Assembly: GCF_902859825.1 (NCBI RefSeq)
Contig: NZ_CADIKB010000049.1
Span: 1 to 38,316, forward strand
DNA length: 38,316 nucleotides
Direction of reading: 5' to 3'
Source: Paraburkholderia phenoliruptrix
GTDB lineage: Bacteria; Pseudomonadota; Gammaproteobacteria; Burkholderiales; Burkholderiaceae
Part shown: positions 8,148 to 15,838 of the stretch, piece by piece
Numbering within the stretch: the stretch's first letter is position 1
How the letters are laid out: every line of letters starts with the position of its first letter
Program-made: the position numbers and the translations under genes
Notes under the pieces: model-generated
Databases searched by the model: none
Seen by the model: only the letters and a program-made list of their open reading frames with translations
Told to the model about the DNA's origin: nothing

Positions 8148-8174
8148 CCCGTCAGGAACACTTCCTGTCAAGAA
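8146..8174. promoter_or_regulatory. Tandem repressor-type operators O1 and O2
   Basis: TTCCCGTCAGGAA (8146-8158) and TTCCTGTCAAGAA (8162-8174) are two copies of a 13-bp dyad (TTCC-N5-RGAA, central GTCA), 16 bp apart centre to centre, which is about 1.5 helical turns. They sit on the start of the flhD-like promoter. Related sites are at 9218, 14706, 24562 and 37920. The assignment to the adjacent HTH repressor is inference from position. Confidence 0.6.
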
Positions 8175-8244
8175 GTTGTTTCCCAGAATAAACGTGATTC
8201 AGTAAGGAATCTTGGCCAGTGACCACGATCGAGGTGCTTCAAAA

Positions 8245-8529
8245 ATGTGTCCTATCCTTGAGCTTGCCGCGCTCGAAAACGTAAAGGCAGTCGAGAATCG
8301 CTGGAATGCGGTTCGCATGAACCAGACCCGAGCGATGCTCGTGTACAAGTTGAGCAGTGAAGCCGTCGACGTCCTTCTTACAACGCCGCTCGAACTTCTT
8401 GTTGAGAAAGTAAAGGATGCGAACCAGGCGATTTTCGTGGACAACCAGTTCACGGATCTCCTCAAGGTGGTGACCGTTCAAGCGGCTCCGAAGTCGACCG
8501 TCCAGAACGTCATTGCGCTGCGTGGTTGA
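8245..8529 (+). CDS. FlhD-like transcriptional regulator subunit
   Basis: A 94-residue, largely helical protein directly upstream of an flhC homologue. The middle (NQTRAMLVYKLSSEAVDVL, then PLELLVEKVKDANQAIF) follows the FlhD pattern of a paired-helix core with the segments AMFRLGINEEMANTL and LPQMVKLAETNQL. FlhD-family subunits (FlhD, SetD, AcaD) form a heteromeric activator with FlhC-type partners; that partnership is expected here because the two genes are 2 nt apart. The ATG at 8245 is chosen for GAGGTG 8 nt upstream; a TTG at 8212 would add a non-conserved extension. Expression is predicted to be controlled by the promoter and two operators at 8119-8174. Identity rests on weak sequence similarity plus strong gene context. 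Confidence 0.62.
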   Translation: MCPILELAALENVKAVENRWNAVRMNQTRAMLVYKLSSEAVDVLLTTPLELLVEKVKDANQAIFVDNQFTDLLKVVTVQAAPKSTVQNVIALRG

Positions 8530-8531
8530 TC

Positions 8532-9086
8532 ATGAAAAACCTGCAGCTACGGTTCTATATCGAGCATGAGCAGAGACTCAAGCGCCTGTGCGAGTTCGGT
8601 GCTCGCCCCAAGACGATGCAGGCATTGCTTTCTCCTCGCGGGGGTGTGCACATCCAGACCTTCCGCGAGATATTCACCCAACTCACCGGGCGCACGCCAA
8701 AGCCGGGTATGTCCCCGGCGCAGGACTACGCGTTCCTGCAGAAGCCGGGTTGGCGCTTCAAAGGCAGCCTCATCCTTCAGTCGTATATCCGTCTCTGCGC
8801 TCTCGGCGCGCATCACATTGATTCCCTGATCGAGGCTTACGCATTCTTCCTTGAAAGCGCCGAGCCGGAAAGGAGTTCGGAGTTCTCGTTCGAACGGGCG
8901 CTGATTCTGGTCCGCGGATTCGAGACGGGTGAACTTCGGTTCACGAAGTGCGCCTGCTGCTCGTCCCATCATGTGCACGAGCGAAACGAGCCCGTGATGT
9001 GTCCCGTGTGCAACAACGGCAACTTTGGCGGGTCTCGCAAGCGCCATCGAAACCGCGTACTTGCGACCTTCCATCAGGCGGGGTAA
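8532..9086 (+). CDS. FlhC-like transcriptional activator (SetC/AcaC type)
   Basis: 184 residues, matching FlhC in length (about 190) and landmarks: FGARPKTMQALLSPRGGVH near the N-terminus, GRTPKPGMSPAQDYAF, the FERALILVRGFETGEL helix before the metal site, and a zinc-type cluster CACC (C140, C142, C143) plus CPVC (C157, C160) followed by a basic tail (SRKRHRNR). In FlhC the same cysteines bind zinc. With the FlhD-like protein it should form a DNA-binding activator; plasmid and ICE homologues (SetCD, AcaCD) switch on transfer operons. The ATG at 8532 lies 2 nt after the upstream stop, so translation is probably coupled. The likely targets are the similar promoters before virB8, pilN and pilS. 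Confidence 0.82.
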   Translation: MKNLQLRFYIEHEQRLKRLCEFGARPKTMQALLSPRGGVHIQTFREIFTQLTGRTPKPGMSPAQDYAFLQKPGWRFKGSLILQSYIRLCALGAHHIDSLIEAYAFFLESAEPERSSEFSFERALILVRGFETGELRFTKCACCSSHHVHERNEPVMCPVCNNGNFGGSRKRHRNRVLATFHQAG

Positions 9087-9090
9087 CTGG

Positions 9091-9125
9091 TTGTTTCCGG
9101 CTGCTCATGCAGCTTTCGCTATTCT
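9091..9125 (+). promoter_or_regulatory. Candidate promoter upstream of the relaxase gene
   Basis: TTGTTTCCGG (9091-9100) matches the right half of the shared operon-head element, and TATTCT (9120-9125) lies 27 bp after its GTTT, the same spacing as before pilN and pilS. The left half-site is not recognisable. A small GCTGC-TCAT-GCAGC hairpin (9100-9113) lies between them and could alternatively be a weak end to the flhC transcript. Confidence 0.35.
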
Positions 9126-9217
9126 GCATCAAATCCCACGCCTTGTACCTATCTATCTTCGCGATAGGAAGAAAGGCCGCACCATGTGCGCGCGAAGTTA
9201 AGACGCCTCGCCGTCGA

Positions 9218-9230
9218 TTTCTGTCAGGAA
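9218..9230. promoter_or_regulatory. Repressor-type operator copy before the relaxase gene
   Basis: TTTCTGTCAGGAA differs from the consensus TTCCTGTCARGAA at one arm position. It is 80 nt upstream of the relaxase ATG, in the 223-nt gap after flhC, which otherwise holds only the candidate promoter and a CCTATC/GATAGG inverted repeat (9148-9168). Confidence 0.5.
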
Positions 9231-9309
9231 GTGTAACGCTTGGAAAGCCGGTTCATTTGACGAACGTTTTGCGCTTTCTCGTGTGTGAGCGTGGGCATAG
9301 ACTTTTTTT

Positions 9310-11472
9310 ATGCTCAAAAAATTCCTACAGCGGCTGACTGGCCGATCAGACGAATCTTCGCAAGGCGCTCAGGCCGTTGCGCCGGTGGTGCTCCAGCGGC
9401 AAGCTGCGCCTAAAGTTCGGGTGGACACAGTAGCATCGCGTGTTCCCGTCTATCCCCCTATCGACCCGGGCATCGAGGTCTTGCCGGTCGACAGCATCGT
9501 AGAAAGCCAGTCATCGATGGTTGCGCGGATTCGCACCGTGGCTGGCGGTGCGGATGCTGACTTCGGGGACATGTACCTGTCCGTGATCCACAATCTCGCC
9601 GAATACATCCATCTTCTCCCGGCTTCCCGACAGGAAACGCACACCGGCGCCGGTGGTCTCTTCCGTCTCTCCTTGGAAATGGGCTTTTACTGCTTGCAGG
9701 CCTCGGAGGGAGTCATCTTTACTCCAACGGAGGGGGTGGAGCGCCGGCACAAGCTCGAGCCGCGATGGCGCTATGCGGCGTTTCTGGCTGGAATCTGCTC
9801 GGAGTTGCACCGCCCGTTGGCCTCTCTCATCGTCAGCGGGCCTGATGGGGTGCAGTGGCCAAAGTATCTGCTTCCGTTGCATCGATGGTGCAGCGAAGTG
9901 GGCTTTGATCGATATCACATTGCCTGGCAACCCGAGCCTCGGTTTGAAACGGCATCGGCGAAAGGCGAGGTGTCAGCGATGATCAGCCGGATCGTCCCCG
10001 ATCGTTGCTTGCAATATCTCGAAGCTGGTTCTCCGGCGATTGCCCCTATTGTGTTCTCGGTCGCCACTGGGGTGGCTCGCGACAACGAAAACTCCGTTGC
10101 CGAGCTTGTTGCGAGGATCCGGAGGCGTGTGCTGGAGCGCGACAAGGCGGTCCGTCCGGACTACTACGGCACGATGCTTGTGGGCAATCATCTTGAGCCG
10201 CACCTGCTCGAGGCGATGCGGACGTTAATCCGTGAAGGCAAATGGAAGATCAACCAGGAGGGTGGCCGCGTATGGTTTGGGACCGACGGGCTGTTCGTGA
10301 TCTGGAAGAAGGCGGCCGAGGAGCTTTCACGAGAGATCGCCCAAAAGGGTATTCAGGGTGTCCCGACAGAGGCAAACACGCTTGCCGAGGCACTGCTGAA
10401 TGCGAAGGTGTTTGCGGCGAAGGTGGATCGGGACCCGTACTGGAAGGTCACCCTTCCAAGCGGCAAGGAATACGTCGCTACCAAGTTCGTCAACCCGCTC
10501 AGTCTGCTCGGCGATATCGAGGTGTCGCCGCTACCGACGCCGCTGGCTGGTGGGGCAGCTGCTGCGGCAGCGGTTTCGCCCAGTGTGAGCACATCTCAAG
10601 CGCCGGCCGTTGCGCCTGCTGCCGCCTCTCCTGCAGCTCCACCGCCGGCGTCCGCCCCTTCTCCTGCTCCCGCGCCTGCAGCCGTGGATTCGGCCTCGAC
10701 TCTGGCGGAGGCCGGGAAAACGCCAGCGCCGTCGGGAAAGGCACCGGATCGGCTGACGTCGTTGATGCAACAGCAAGCTCACGCTCGATCGGCGATGCGG
10801 ACGCTGGATCCCACAGAATTGAGCGAGCGGACTGCCGAAGAGGCGATTGCCGAACGCGTGGCTGATGGTGCACATCCACCGGAACTGAAGCCGGAGCTCG
10901 GCACGGCCTCGTCTGAGCAGGTCGCGAGCGCGCAGGCTGGTACCGACGCGATTGTGCCCCACGAGGTGCGCGGTGGGAGGAAATCGCGTGCAGGAGGTGA
11001 TGACGGGGTGCCGCCGACGGCAAGGGGACCGGCTACGCCGAATGGGCGAGCCACGTCGGATAGGGCTGCCACGCCGAAGCAAAGTTCGGCTCCCCAAGAC
11101 AAGTCGCAGACCCCGGCCGATCAATCCGAATTCTCGTACGTTCAGTTTCTACCTGAGCAGTTCCGCCGCAAGTTGAAGCCATTCCTTGGTGAAACGCTCG
11201 GCCGACTTATCGCGGACTATCGGTTGGGCGAGTTCAACGACAAGTTCGTGCTGGATCGCGACGGACTATGTGTGAGCTTCAAATACGCAGGGACACTCGG
11301 GGCTCCGTTGCCGGCGGTCATTGAGGAGTTGGACCATCTGAACATGCTCTACGTCGATCCGTCGAACCCGGGCAAGAAGCAGCACCACCGCAAACTGCCT
11401 GGCTCGGATAAAGACGTCCCGTGCCTCGTCCTGGCGTCACACGCCGTCCAGTATCTCGAGATCGTCCAATGA
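9310..11472 (+). CDS. traI: MobH-type relaxase homologue (TraI_2 domain) with degenerate active site
   Basis: 720 residues. The N-terminal domain (about 80-350) has the TraI_2/MobH framework: EYIHLLPASRQETHTGAGGLFRLSLEM (short of exact consensus) then RWRYAAFLAGICSELHRP. The middle (410-600) is Ala/Pro-rich and low complexity. The C-terminal 100 residues (QFLPEQFRRKLKPFLGETLG onward) resemble the TraI_2_C winged-helix region. MobH relaxases nick and carry the transferred strand. Here the usual PAS-x3-HH...H and CHD-x-GK motifs read T110-H111, L120 and S164-E165, so most metal-binding residues are missing. The ATG at 9310 is preceded by a T-run and a poor ribosome-binding site. The coupling-protein gene overlaps its stop by 4 nt. 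Family call is firm; activity is doubtful. Confidence 0.82.
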   Translation: MLKKFLQRLTGRSDESSQGAQAVAPVVLQRQAAPKVRVDTVASRVPVYPPIDPGIEVLPVDSIVESQSSMVARIRTVAGGADADFGDMYLSVIHNLAEYIHLLPASRQETHTGAGGLFRLSLEMGFYCLQASEGVIFTPTEGVERRHKLEPRWRYAAFLAGICSELHRPLASLIVSGPDGVQWPKYLLPLHRWCSEVGFDRYHIAWQPEPRFETASAKGEVSAMISRIVPDRCLQYLEAGSPAIAPIVFSVATGVARDNENSVAELVARIRRRVLERDKAVRPDYYGTMLVGNHLEPHLLEAMRTLIREGKWKINQEGGRVWFGTDGLFVIWKKAAEELSREIAQKGIQGVPTEANTLAEALLNAKVFAAKVDRDPYWKVTLPSGKEYVATKFVNPLSLLGDIEVSPLPTPLAGGAAAAAAVSPSVSTSQAPAVAPAAASPAAPPPASAPSPAPAPAAVDSASTLAEAGKTPAPSGKAPDRLTSLMQQQAHARSAMRTLDPTELSERTAEEAIAERVADGAHPPELKPELGTASSEQVASAQAGTDAIVPHEVRGGRKSRAGGDDGVPPTARGPATPNGRATSDRAATPKQSSAPQDKSQTPADQSEFSYVQFLPEQFRRKLKPFLGETLGRLIADYRLGEFNDKFVLDRDGLCVSFKYAGTLGAPLPAVIEELDHLNMLYVDPSNPGKKQHHRKLPGSDKDVPCLVLASHAVQYLEIVQ

Positions 11473-13361
11473 TCATCAACTACCAGAACTTATTCCGGCC
11501 GACCTATGAAGCACGATCGGCGCTTGCGTGGGGCGTGTCGCTGGCCTCGATGACCGGTATCGCATTAGCGTCCGACGTGCACACGAACGCGTTCGTATGG
11601 ATGGGCGCCGGTTCGGCTGCAATGTTGCTGTGGAGAGCGAAGCAAACGCAGAGCATCTGGAATTTCAAGGCCAATCTCGCGGGCAAGCCTTTCACGTTCC
11701 TGAAGGCCGATGTGGTTCGCGTGAACCTACCGAAGTTCGGGGACAACCTGTGGCTTGGCTGGGGCTATCGTTGGGAGCCCAGTCACACCCAACAGGCCAC
11801 CGAGATCATGAAGCGCGACCTTGCAGCGGTGTACCCGCCGAAATGGTTTCTCAAGGCTCGTGGACTGAAGGGGCCGCAACTCGACCCCAAGAACGCGAAA
11901 GGGCTTCAGTGGATCCACGGACTCGAGGAAGAGGCCGACATGCTGATGCCGCTTTCGGCAATGCAGGGCCATACTGCTGTTCTTGCGACGACTGGTGCGA
12001 TCAAGACAACCCTATATAGCCTGCTGGTTTACCAGCTCGCTCTGCGCGGGTACACGATTGTCATCATTGACCCTAAGGGGGATCACGATCTGAAGGAGAT
12101 CGCGAAGAACGCCGGGATGCTGTCGGGCAGGCCGGAAAAGGTCATCACATTCCACCCGGCGTTTCCGTCCGAATCGGTCCGCATCGACACCCTCAAGAAT
12201 TGGGATCGGGAGACACAGGTCGCGTCGCGGATATCTTCGCTGATCCCAAGCGATGGGGACGAGTCCTTCCGCTCGTTCGTGTGGATGCAGGTCAATCACG
12301 TCGCGCAGGCATTGATTTATACCGGGACACGGCCGTCGTGGTCTTCGTTGCTGGATGCTATCCAAAACCTCAACGGCGCGCAAAAGCTGTTGGAGAAGGC
12401 GCTGCGCATGTTCTTCCGGCAGAACGTGCCAGGGTGGGAAGCGCAGGTGGCGCCGGCTATAGCCAAGTTCAACAAGCCAGCCGAGAACAAGAAAGGCAGC
12501 GATATGGACGGCGCGTCTGCCGAGCTGCGCGCATACGTAGAATTCTTCGAATCGGAGATCCCTCTCAATGATCAGCCGCGACAGATCAAGGGCTTGATCA
12601 GTACAGTTCGATCGAACCGTGAATGGTTCGCGAAGATGATGGTGCTGCTGTTGCCGTTGCTCACGAAACTCACTGCGGGCGAGCTCGAAGGTCTTCTTAG
12701 CCCGGACTATGACGATATCGACGACCCGAGGCCGATATTCGATACGAAGAAGATCTTCGACGGTGGGTACATTTTCTATGCGGGTCTCGACTCGTTGAGT
12801 GATCCAGAAGTCGGTTCGTCGATCGCGGCGGCGCTTTTGTCCGACATGCAGGCTGTTGCGGGCGAACGATACAACTACGACAAAAACATCAAGGACAAGG
12901 CTCGCATCGTCGTTTTGATTGACGAGTGGGGTGATGTGATGTGTGAGCCTGTGATCCAGGCATTGAACAAAGGCCGAGGTGCGGGCTTGGACATCATCGC
13001 GTGCGGCCAAACGTTCGCGGACCTTGCGGACAAGCTCGGCTCCGAGGTGAAGGCCAAACGGATGATCGGCAACTTCAATAACCTAATCGCCGGTGCCACA
13101 CAGGACAAAGACACCCAAGAAATCATCGCCGAAAAGATTGGTGAGACATACATCAAGAAGATTTCGCGGAGCCACGGACGCAATTCGAAGACCGAAGATC
13201 ACGGCATCGAATTCGGCGGTTCGATCGGTGAAACGGTCTCCGAGGAATCGGCCGACCTATTCCCCATCACGCTGTTGAGCAAACTGCCAGACCTGCACTA
13301 CCTGGCCGTTTGGAACCGCGGGACGGTTGTCAAGGGACGAATTCCGAAGCTCGTGTTGTGA
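11469..13361 (+). CDS. traD: Type IV coupling protein, TraD family
   Basis: 630 residues. Two N-terminal hydrophobic segments (about 18-35 and 42-55) anchor it in the inner membrane. The ATPase core starts with HTAVLATTGAIKTTLYSLL (Walker A region, 173-181), followed by RGYTIVIIDPKGDHDL as in SXT-type TraD, and Walker B ARIVVLIDEWGDV. T4CPs bring the relaxase-DNA complex to the secretion channel. The P-loop is unusual: the invariant Gly before the catalytic Lys is Ile (I178), and the first Gly is Ala (A173). The ATG at 11469 overlaps the relaxase stop (ATGA), giving translational coupling, and the relaxase-TraD order is typical of MobH systems. An in-frame upstream ATG at 11421 lies inside traI and is unlikely. 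Confidence 0.88.
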   Translation: MIINYQNLFRPTYEARSALAWGVSLASMTGIALASDVHTNAFVWMGAGSAAMLLWRAKQTQSIWNFKANLAGKPFTFLKADVVRVNLPKFGDNLWLGWGYRWEPSHTQQATEIMKRDLAAVYPPKWFLKARGLKGPQLDPKNAKGLQWIHGLEEEADMLMPLSAMQGHTAVLATTGAIKTTLYSLLVYQLALRGYTIVIIDPKGDHDLKEIAKNAGMLSGRPEKVITFHPAFPSESVRIDTLKNWDRETQVASRISSLIPSDGDESFRSFVWMQVNHVAQALIYTGTRPSWSSLLDAIQNLNGAQKLLEKALRMFFRQNVPGWEAQVAPAIAKFNKPAENKKGSDMDGASAELRAYVEFFESEIPLNDQPRQIKGLISTVRSNREWFAKMMVLLLPLLTKLTAGELEGLLSPDYDDIDDPRPIFDTKKIFDGGYIFYAGLDSLSDPEVGSSIAAALLSDMQAVAGERYNYDKNIKDKARIVVLIDEWGDVMCEPVIQALNKGRGAGLDIIACGQTFADLADKLGSEVKAKRMIGNFNNLIAGATQDKDTQEIIAEKIGETYIKKISRSHGRNSKTEDHGIEFGGSIGETVSEESADLFPITLLSKLPDLHYLAVWNRGTVVKGRIPKLVL

Positions 13362-13396
13362 CGACTCGAAAACACTAAAACGGTTGAAAGAGAACT

Positions 13397-14020
13397 ATGG
13401 AATCGCAGGTTATCAATTTGGCGGGTCGGGAGTTTCACCGCCGGACGAGGGGCGCTGTCGAGGTACCCGTGTCGAGCATCAGCAAACAGGGCGACGTGAT
13501 TCTCTCGAGTGTCCTTCGTTCTACCGAGCGGAAGGCGGCAGCTAAGCCGATCTTCTTGCAGTGGCCAACATTGCAGCAGTCGGCGCTGAAGTTTTGCGAA
13601 ATCCTGTCCGATCGCTACCCGGGCGCTGTTGATGCTCCGCTGGTGGAGGAGGCGATTCAGAGGGCGATTGAGCGTTTTGTGGAGGTCTACGAGACCTCAC
13701 GGCGTAGCACGGATTCGATGGTCGCCTTCCTCGAATCTTTGGCGCTGTCCGCCGACGTTGCGATGGAGTACACCGTCGTTGGCTTTGACGAGACAGGGAA
13801 CCGGCGCATATGGCCTCCGTTCGAGGAACCCATTGGCTCGTGGGCGAGGCGCCTTGGCCTTCAGAAAGTACGCTTTGTCCGAATTCCGCCGGCGGAGCCG
13901 GATGTGCGAGTTGGCAACCGCTTTCTGCTTTGCAGCCGGATCATGACGGCCAAGGATATCGGCCGGGTCAGCGAGTTGCCGAGCGGCCCGCTGGACAATC
14001 GAGCACCTGGGAGACAGTGA
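13397..14020 (+). CDS. Hypothetical protein between traD and the DUF4400-like gene
   Basis: 207 residues, not recognised. No signal peptide or membrane segment is visible, so it is probably cytoplasmic. The N-terminus is basic (REFHRRTRG), the middle (about 50-120) is helical, and the C-terminal third contains GRRIWPP-like and VRFVRIPPAEPD segments. GAAAGAGAAC precedes the ATG, and its stop overlaps the start of the next gene by one base, so it belongs to the traI-traD transcription unit. It occupies a position where MobH systems often encode an accessory transfer protein; a role in DNA processing or coupling is only a guess from location. Confidence 0.7.
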   Translation: MESQVINLAGREFHRRTRGAVEVPVSSISKQGDVILSSVLRSTERKAAAKPIFLQWPTLQQSALKFCEILSDRYPGAVDAPLVEEAIQRAIERFVEVYETSRRSTDSMVAFLESLALSADVAMEYTVVGFDETGNRRIWPPFEEPIGSWARRLGLQKVRFVRIPPAEPDVRVGNRFLLCSRIMTAKDIGRVSELPSGPLDNRAPGRQ

Positions 14021-14658
14021 TGAAGTGGGGATTGCATCTGAAGTTTTGGATTTTGGTGACGCTGGTGCTGATTCTCGCGGTGCCGGCGATCGTCTCGGTG
14101 CAGGATGGGTTGGATCGGATTTCGCGAGAGGTCGATATGACGAGAACGGTCTTCGGCGATGACATGACGAACAGCATCGTCGACCGGGCGAAGGCAGTAT
14201 ATGGAACCGCTTTCGTGAAGTCTGGGTTCATCGCGGACCTGAATAAAACACACTTTTCACAAGACGACTACCGAAAGGCGCATGCCTTGAGCGGTGCGCT
14301 CAAGCACGTCGGCGCCCTCACGAATTCCTACTTCGGTTCGATGGTGATCAATCTCTACGGCATGATCATTCGCTTGTTCATCGTGTGGCACTGGCTTGCC
14401 TTCGTCGGTCCTTTCCTGATCGCATGTGTGGTAGACGGCTACATGACCCGCGCGAAAAAGCTGGCGGAATTCGCGTACCAGAATCCCAGCGCGTTCTCGC
14501 TCGCTGCGCATGTGCTGCTCTGGATCATTTTCTTCCCAATCATGTATTTGGTCGCGCCGGTTCCGGTGACGCCACTTTTCGTCCCAATTTGGGCGCTAGT
14601 GATGGCCCTTCCGGTGGCGGTGTTGCTGTCGAACTCGCAACGGATCTTTGGTTCCTGA
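14020..14658 (+). CDS. DUF4400-like integral membrane protein
   Basis: 212 residues with about four transmembrane segments: an N-terminal one (LKFWILVTLVLILAVPAI, 7-24), one near 118-137, and two in the C-terminal 60 residues. After the first segment a soluble loop of about 90 residues (SREVDMTRTVFGDD onward) probably faces the periplasm. Length, topology and position directly after relaxase and TraD match the DUF4400 proteins of SXT- and R27-like transfer regions. The ATG overlaps the preceding stop by one base, so translation is coupled. Its molecular function is unknown; a membrane platform for the coupling protein is plausible. A long in-frame extension upstream of 14020 lies inside the preceding gene and is rejected. 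Confidence 0.65.
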   Translation: MKWGLHLKFWILVTLVLILAVPAIVSVQDGLDRISREVDMTRTVFGDDMTNSIVDRAKAVYGTAFVKSGFIADLNKTHFSQDDYRKAHALSGALKHVGALTNSYFGSMVINLYGMIIRLFIVWHWLAFVGPFLIACVVDGYMTRAKKLAEFAYQNPSAFSLAAHVLLWIIFFPIMYLVAPVPVTPLFVPIWALVMALPVAVLLSNSQRIFGS

Positions 14659-14668
14659 CCGATTGGCG

Positions 14669-14718
14669 CGGAAACACCCCCGCTTTAGGTAGCGTTTCCG
14701 GGTAGTTCCTAACAGGAA
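14669..14718 (+). promoter_or_regulatory. Operon-head control element upstream of virB11
   Basis: CGGAAAC (14669-14675) and GTTTCCG (14694-14700) form a perfect 7-bp inverted repeat 18 nt apart, with TTTAGG between them as in the elements before virB8, pilN and pilS. A repressor-type dyad TTCCTAACAGGAA follows at 14706-14718. The -10 is less clear here; GTCTGTAGATT lies at the expected distance (14721-14731). The VirB11 start is at 14786. Confidence 0.55.
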
Positions 14719-14785
14719 GCGTCTGTAGATTGTCCATTGACTAAAAAGGGCGATGTGATGGCGCATCGTCTATACGAGGGCTGCG

Positions 14786-15838
14786 ATGAGCGAGTTGAAG
14801 AGAGAAGGGCGGAGTAGCGGACGAACGAGTCTGCTTGAAATGGTCATGAATTGTCTGGGTGCGCTCCGTGAGTGGCTTGAGGACGTGACCGTGACGGACA
14901 TCATGATCAACCGCCCGGACGACGTCTGGATTCAGCAGGGCGGGAGGAAGTCGCGCTGCGACGCGAAGATCTCCGCTGCACAGATCGAGGCGGCCATTAC
15001 GCTTCTGGCGTCCAACTCGGGCATCCAGGTGAGCAATGAATCGGCAGACGCCATCGTGAGTACGAAGCTGCCGGGTTTTCGGGTGGAGGCAACGCTCCCG
15101 CCGGTCGCCGTCGATGGCCCCACCATCGCGTTCCGCCGTAACAACATGGTTGTGAAGGAGATGTCCGACTGGGTCCAGCAGGGTGCTTTACCTCAGGAGA
15201 TCGCGGACCTGCTGATTGGTGCGGTTCGGCGTCGCCTCGGCGTCGCAATAGTCGGCGGTACGGGTTCGGGCAAGACGACGTTCGCGAACACGTTGCTGGG
15301 ATGTTTCCCGCCCGACGACCGGATTATTACGATTGAGCAGGTTCCCGAGCTCGTAGTGAGGTTGCCGAACAACGTCCGGTTGCAGATCAACCCACAGCTC
15401 AAGGTTACGGCAAAGCGCCTGCTCGAAAGCGTGCTGCGGCAAAACCCCGACCGGATTGTGCTTGGTGAGGCCCGCGGCGCTGAAGCGAACGACCTTCTGC
15501 AAGCGGCCAACACGGGGCACGAGGGACCGTTGGTGACGCTGCACGCCAATAGCGGCGCGGAAGGCCTGACTCGCTTCGAGGACATGGTGGCGCAATCTGC
15601 CGACGCGCCGGATAGCCGGGAAGGTATTCAGGTACGGATTGCTAGTGCCTTCCAGGTGATGGTGTTCATGAAGTTGGTCGGCGACGACCGGATCGTGGCA
15701 GAAGTAGTAAAGGTCGACGGCTTTGATCGGCAGTCGAAAGAGTACAAAACCAGTCTCATCTATAGGAGTAGCAGATATGAAACGTTTGATGTCCCGGTTC
15801 TCGGCGGCGATCAAGGGGAGCTCGCCCGAGCAGCGTAG
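14786..15838 (+). CDS. virB11: VirB11/TrbB-family secretion ATPase
   Basis: 350 residues, the usual size of VirB11 ATPases. The N-terminal domain (1-140) is followed by the RecA-like domain with Walker A GGTGSGKT (157-164), an Asp-box-type ITIEQVPEL, Walker B RIVLGEAR (223-230) and the His box GHEGPLVTLHAN (244-255). These hexamers sit at the inner face of the T4SS and switch VirB4 between pilus assembly and substrate export. It is the first gene of the virB operon, 128 nt after the previous coding region, with its own control element. The pilin gene starts inside its 3' end. Lack of a chromosomal secretion context and the flanking TrbC/D/E-like genes point to a conjugation-type system. Confidence 0.92.
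   Translation: MSELKREGRSSGRTSLLEMVMNCLGALREWLEDVTVTDIMINRPDDVWIQQGGRKSRCDAKISAAQIEAAITLLASNSGIQVSNESADAIVSTKLPGFRVEATLPPVAVDGPTIAFRRNNMVVKEMSDWVQQGALPQEIADLLIGAVRRRLGVAIVGGTGSGKTTFANTLLGCFPPDDRIITIEQVPELVVRLPNNVRLQINPQLKVTAKRLLESVLRQNPDRIVLGEARGAEANDLLQAANTGHEGPLVTLHANSGAEGLTRFEDMVAQSADAPDSREGIQVRIASAFQVMVFMKLVGDDRIVAEVVKVDGFDRQSKEYKTSLIYRSSRYETFDVPVLGGDQGELARAA

Larger units (their letters stand above)
7849..8244. promoter_or_regulatory. Divergent control region between repressor and flhD-like gene
   Basis: 396 bases without a gene. The right part holds the flhD-side promoter and tandem operators listed separately. On the minus strand, possible repressor promoter elements are a TTGACA at 7947-7952 (without a good -10 at 17 nt) and CATAAT at 7882-7887; neither is convincing. 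The rest (about 7955-8118) shows no clear dyad or ORF. It is one of the few places in the window where an origin of transfer could lie, but I see no specific sign of one. Confidence 0.5.

Noticed and set aside
8176..8185. GTTGTTTCCC as an activator half-site in the flhD promoter
   Set aside because: It would lie downstream of the best predicted transcription start and its paired arm overlaps the repressor dyads, so the evidence is ambiguous.
12012..13010. 332-codon minus-strand open frame inside traD
   Set aside because: Antisense shadow produced by codon bias; traD motifs on the plus strand are unambiguous.
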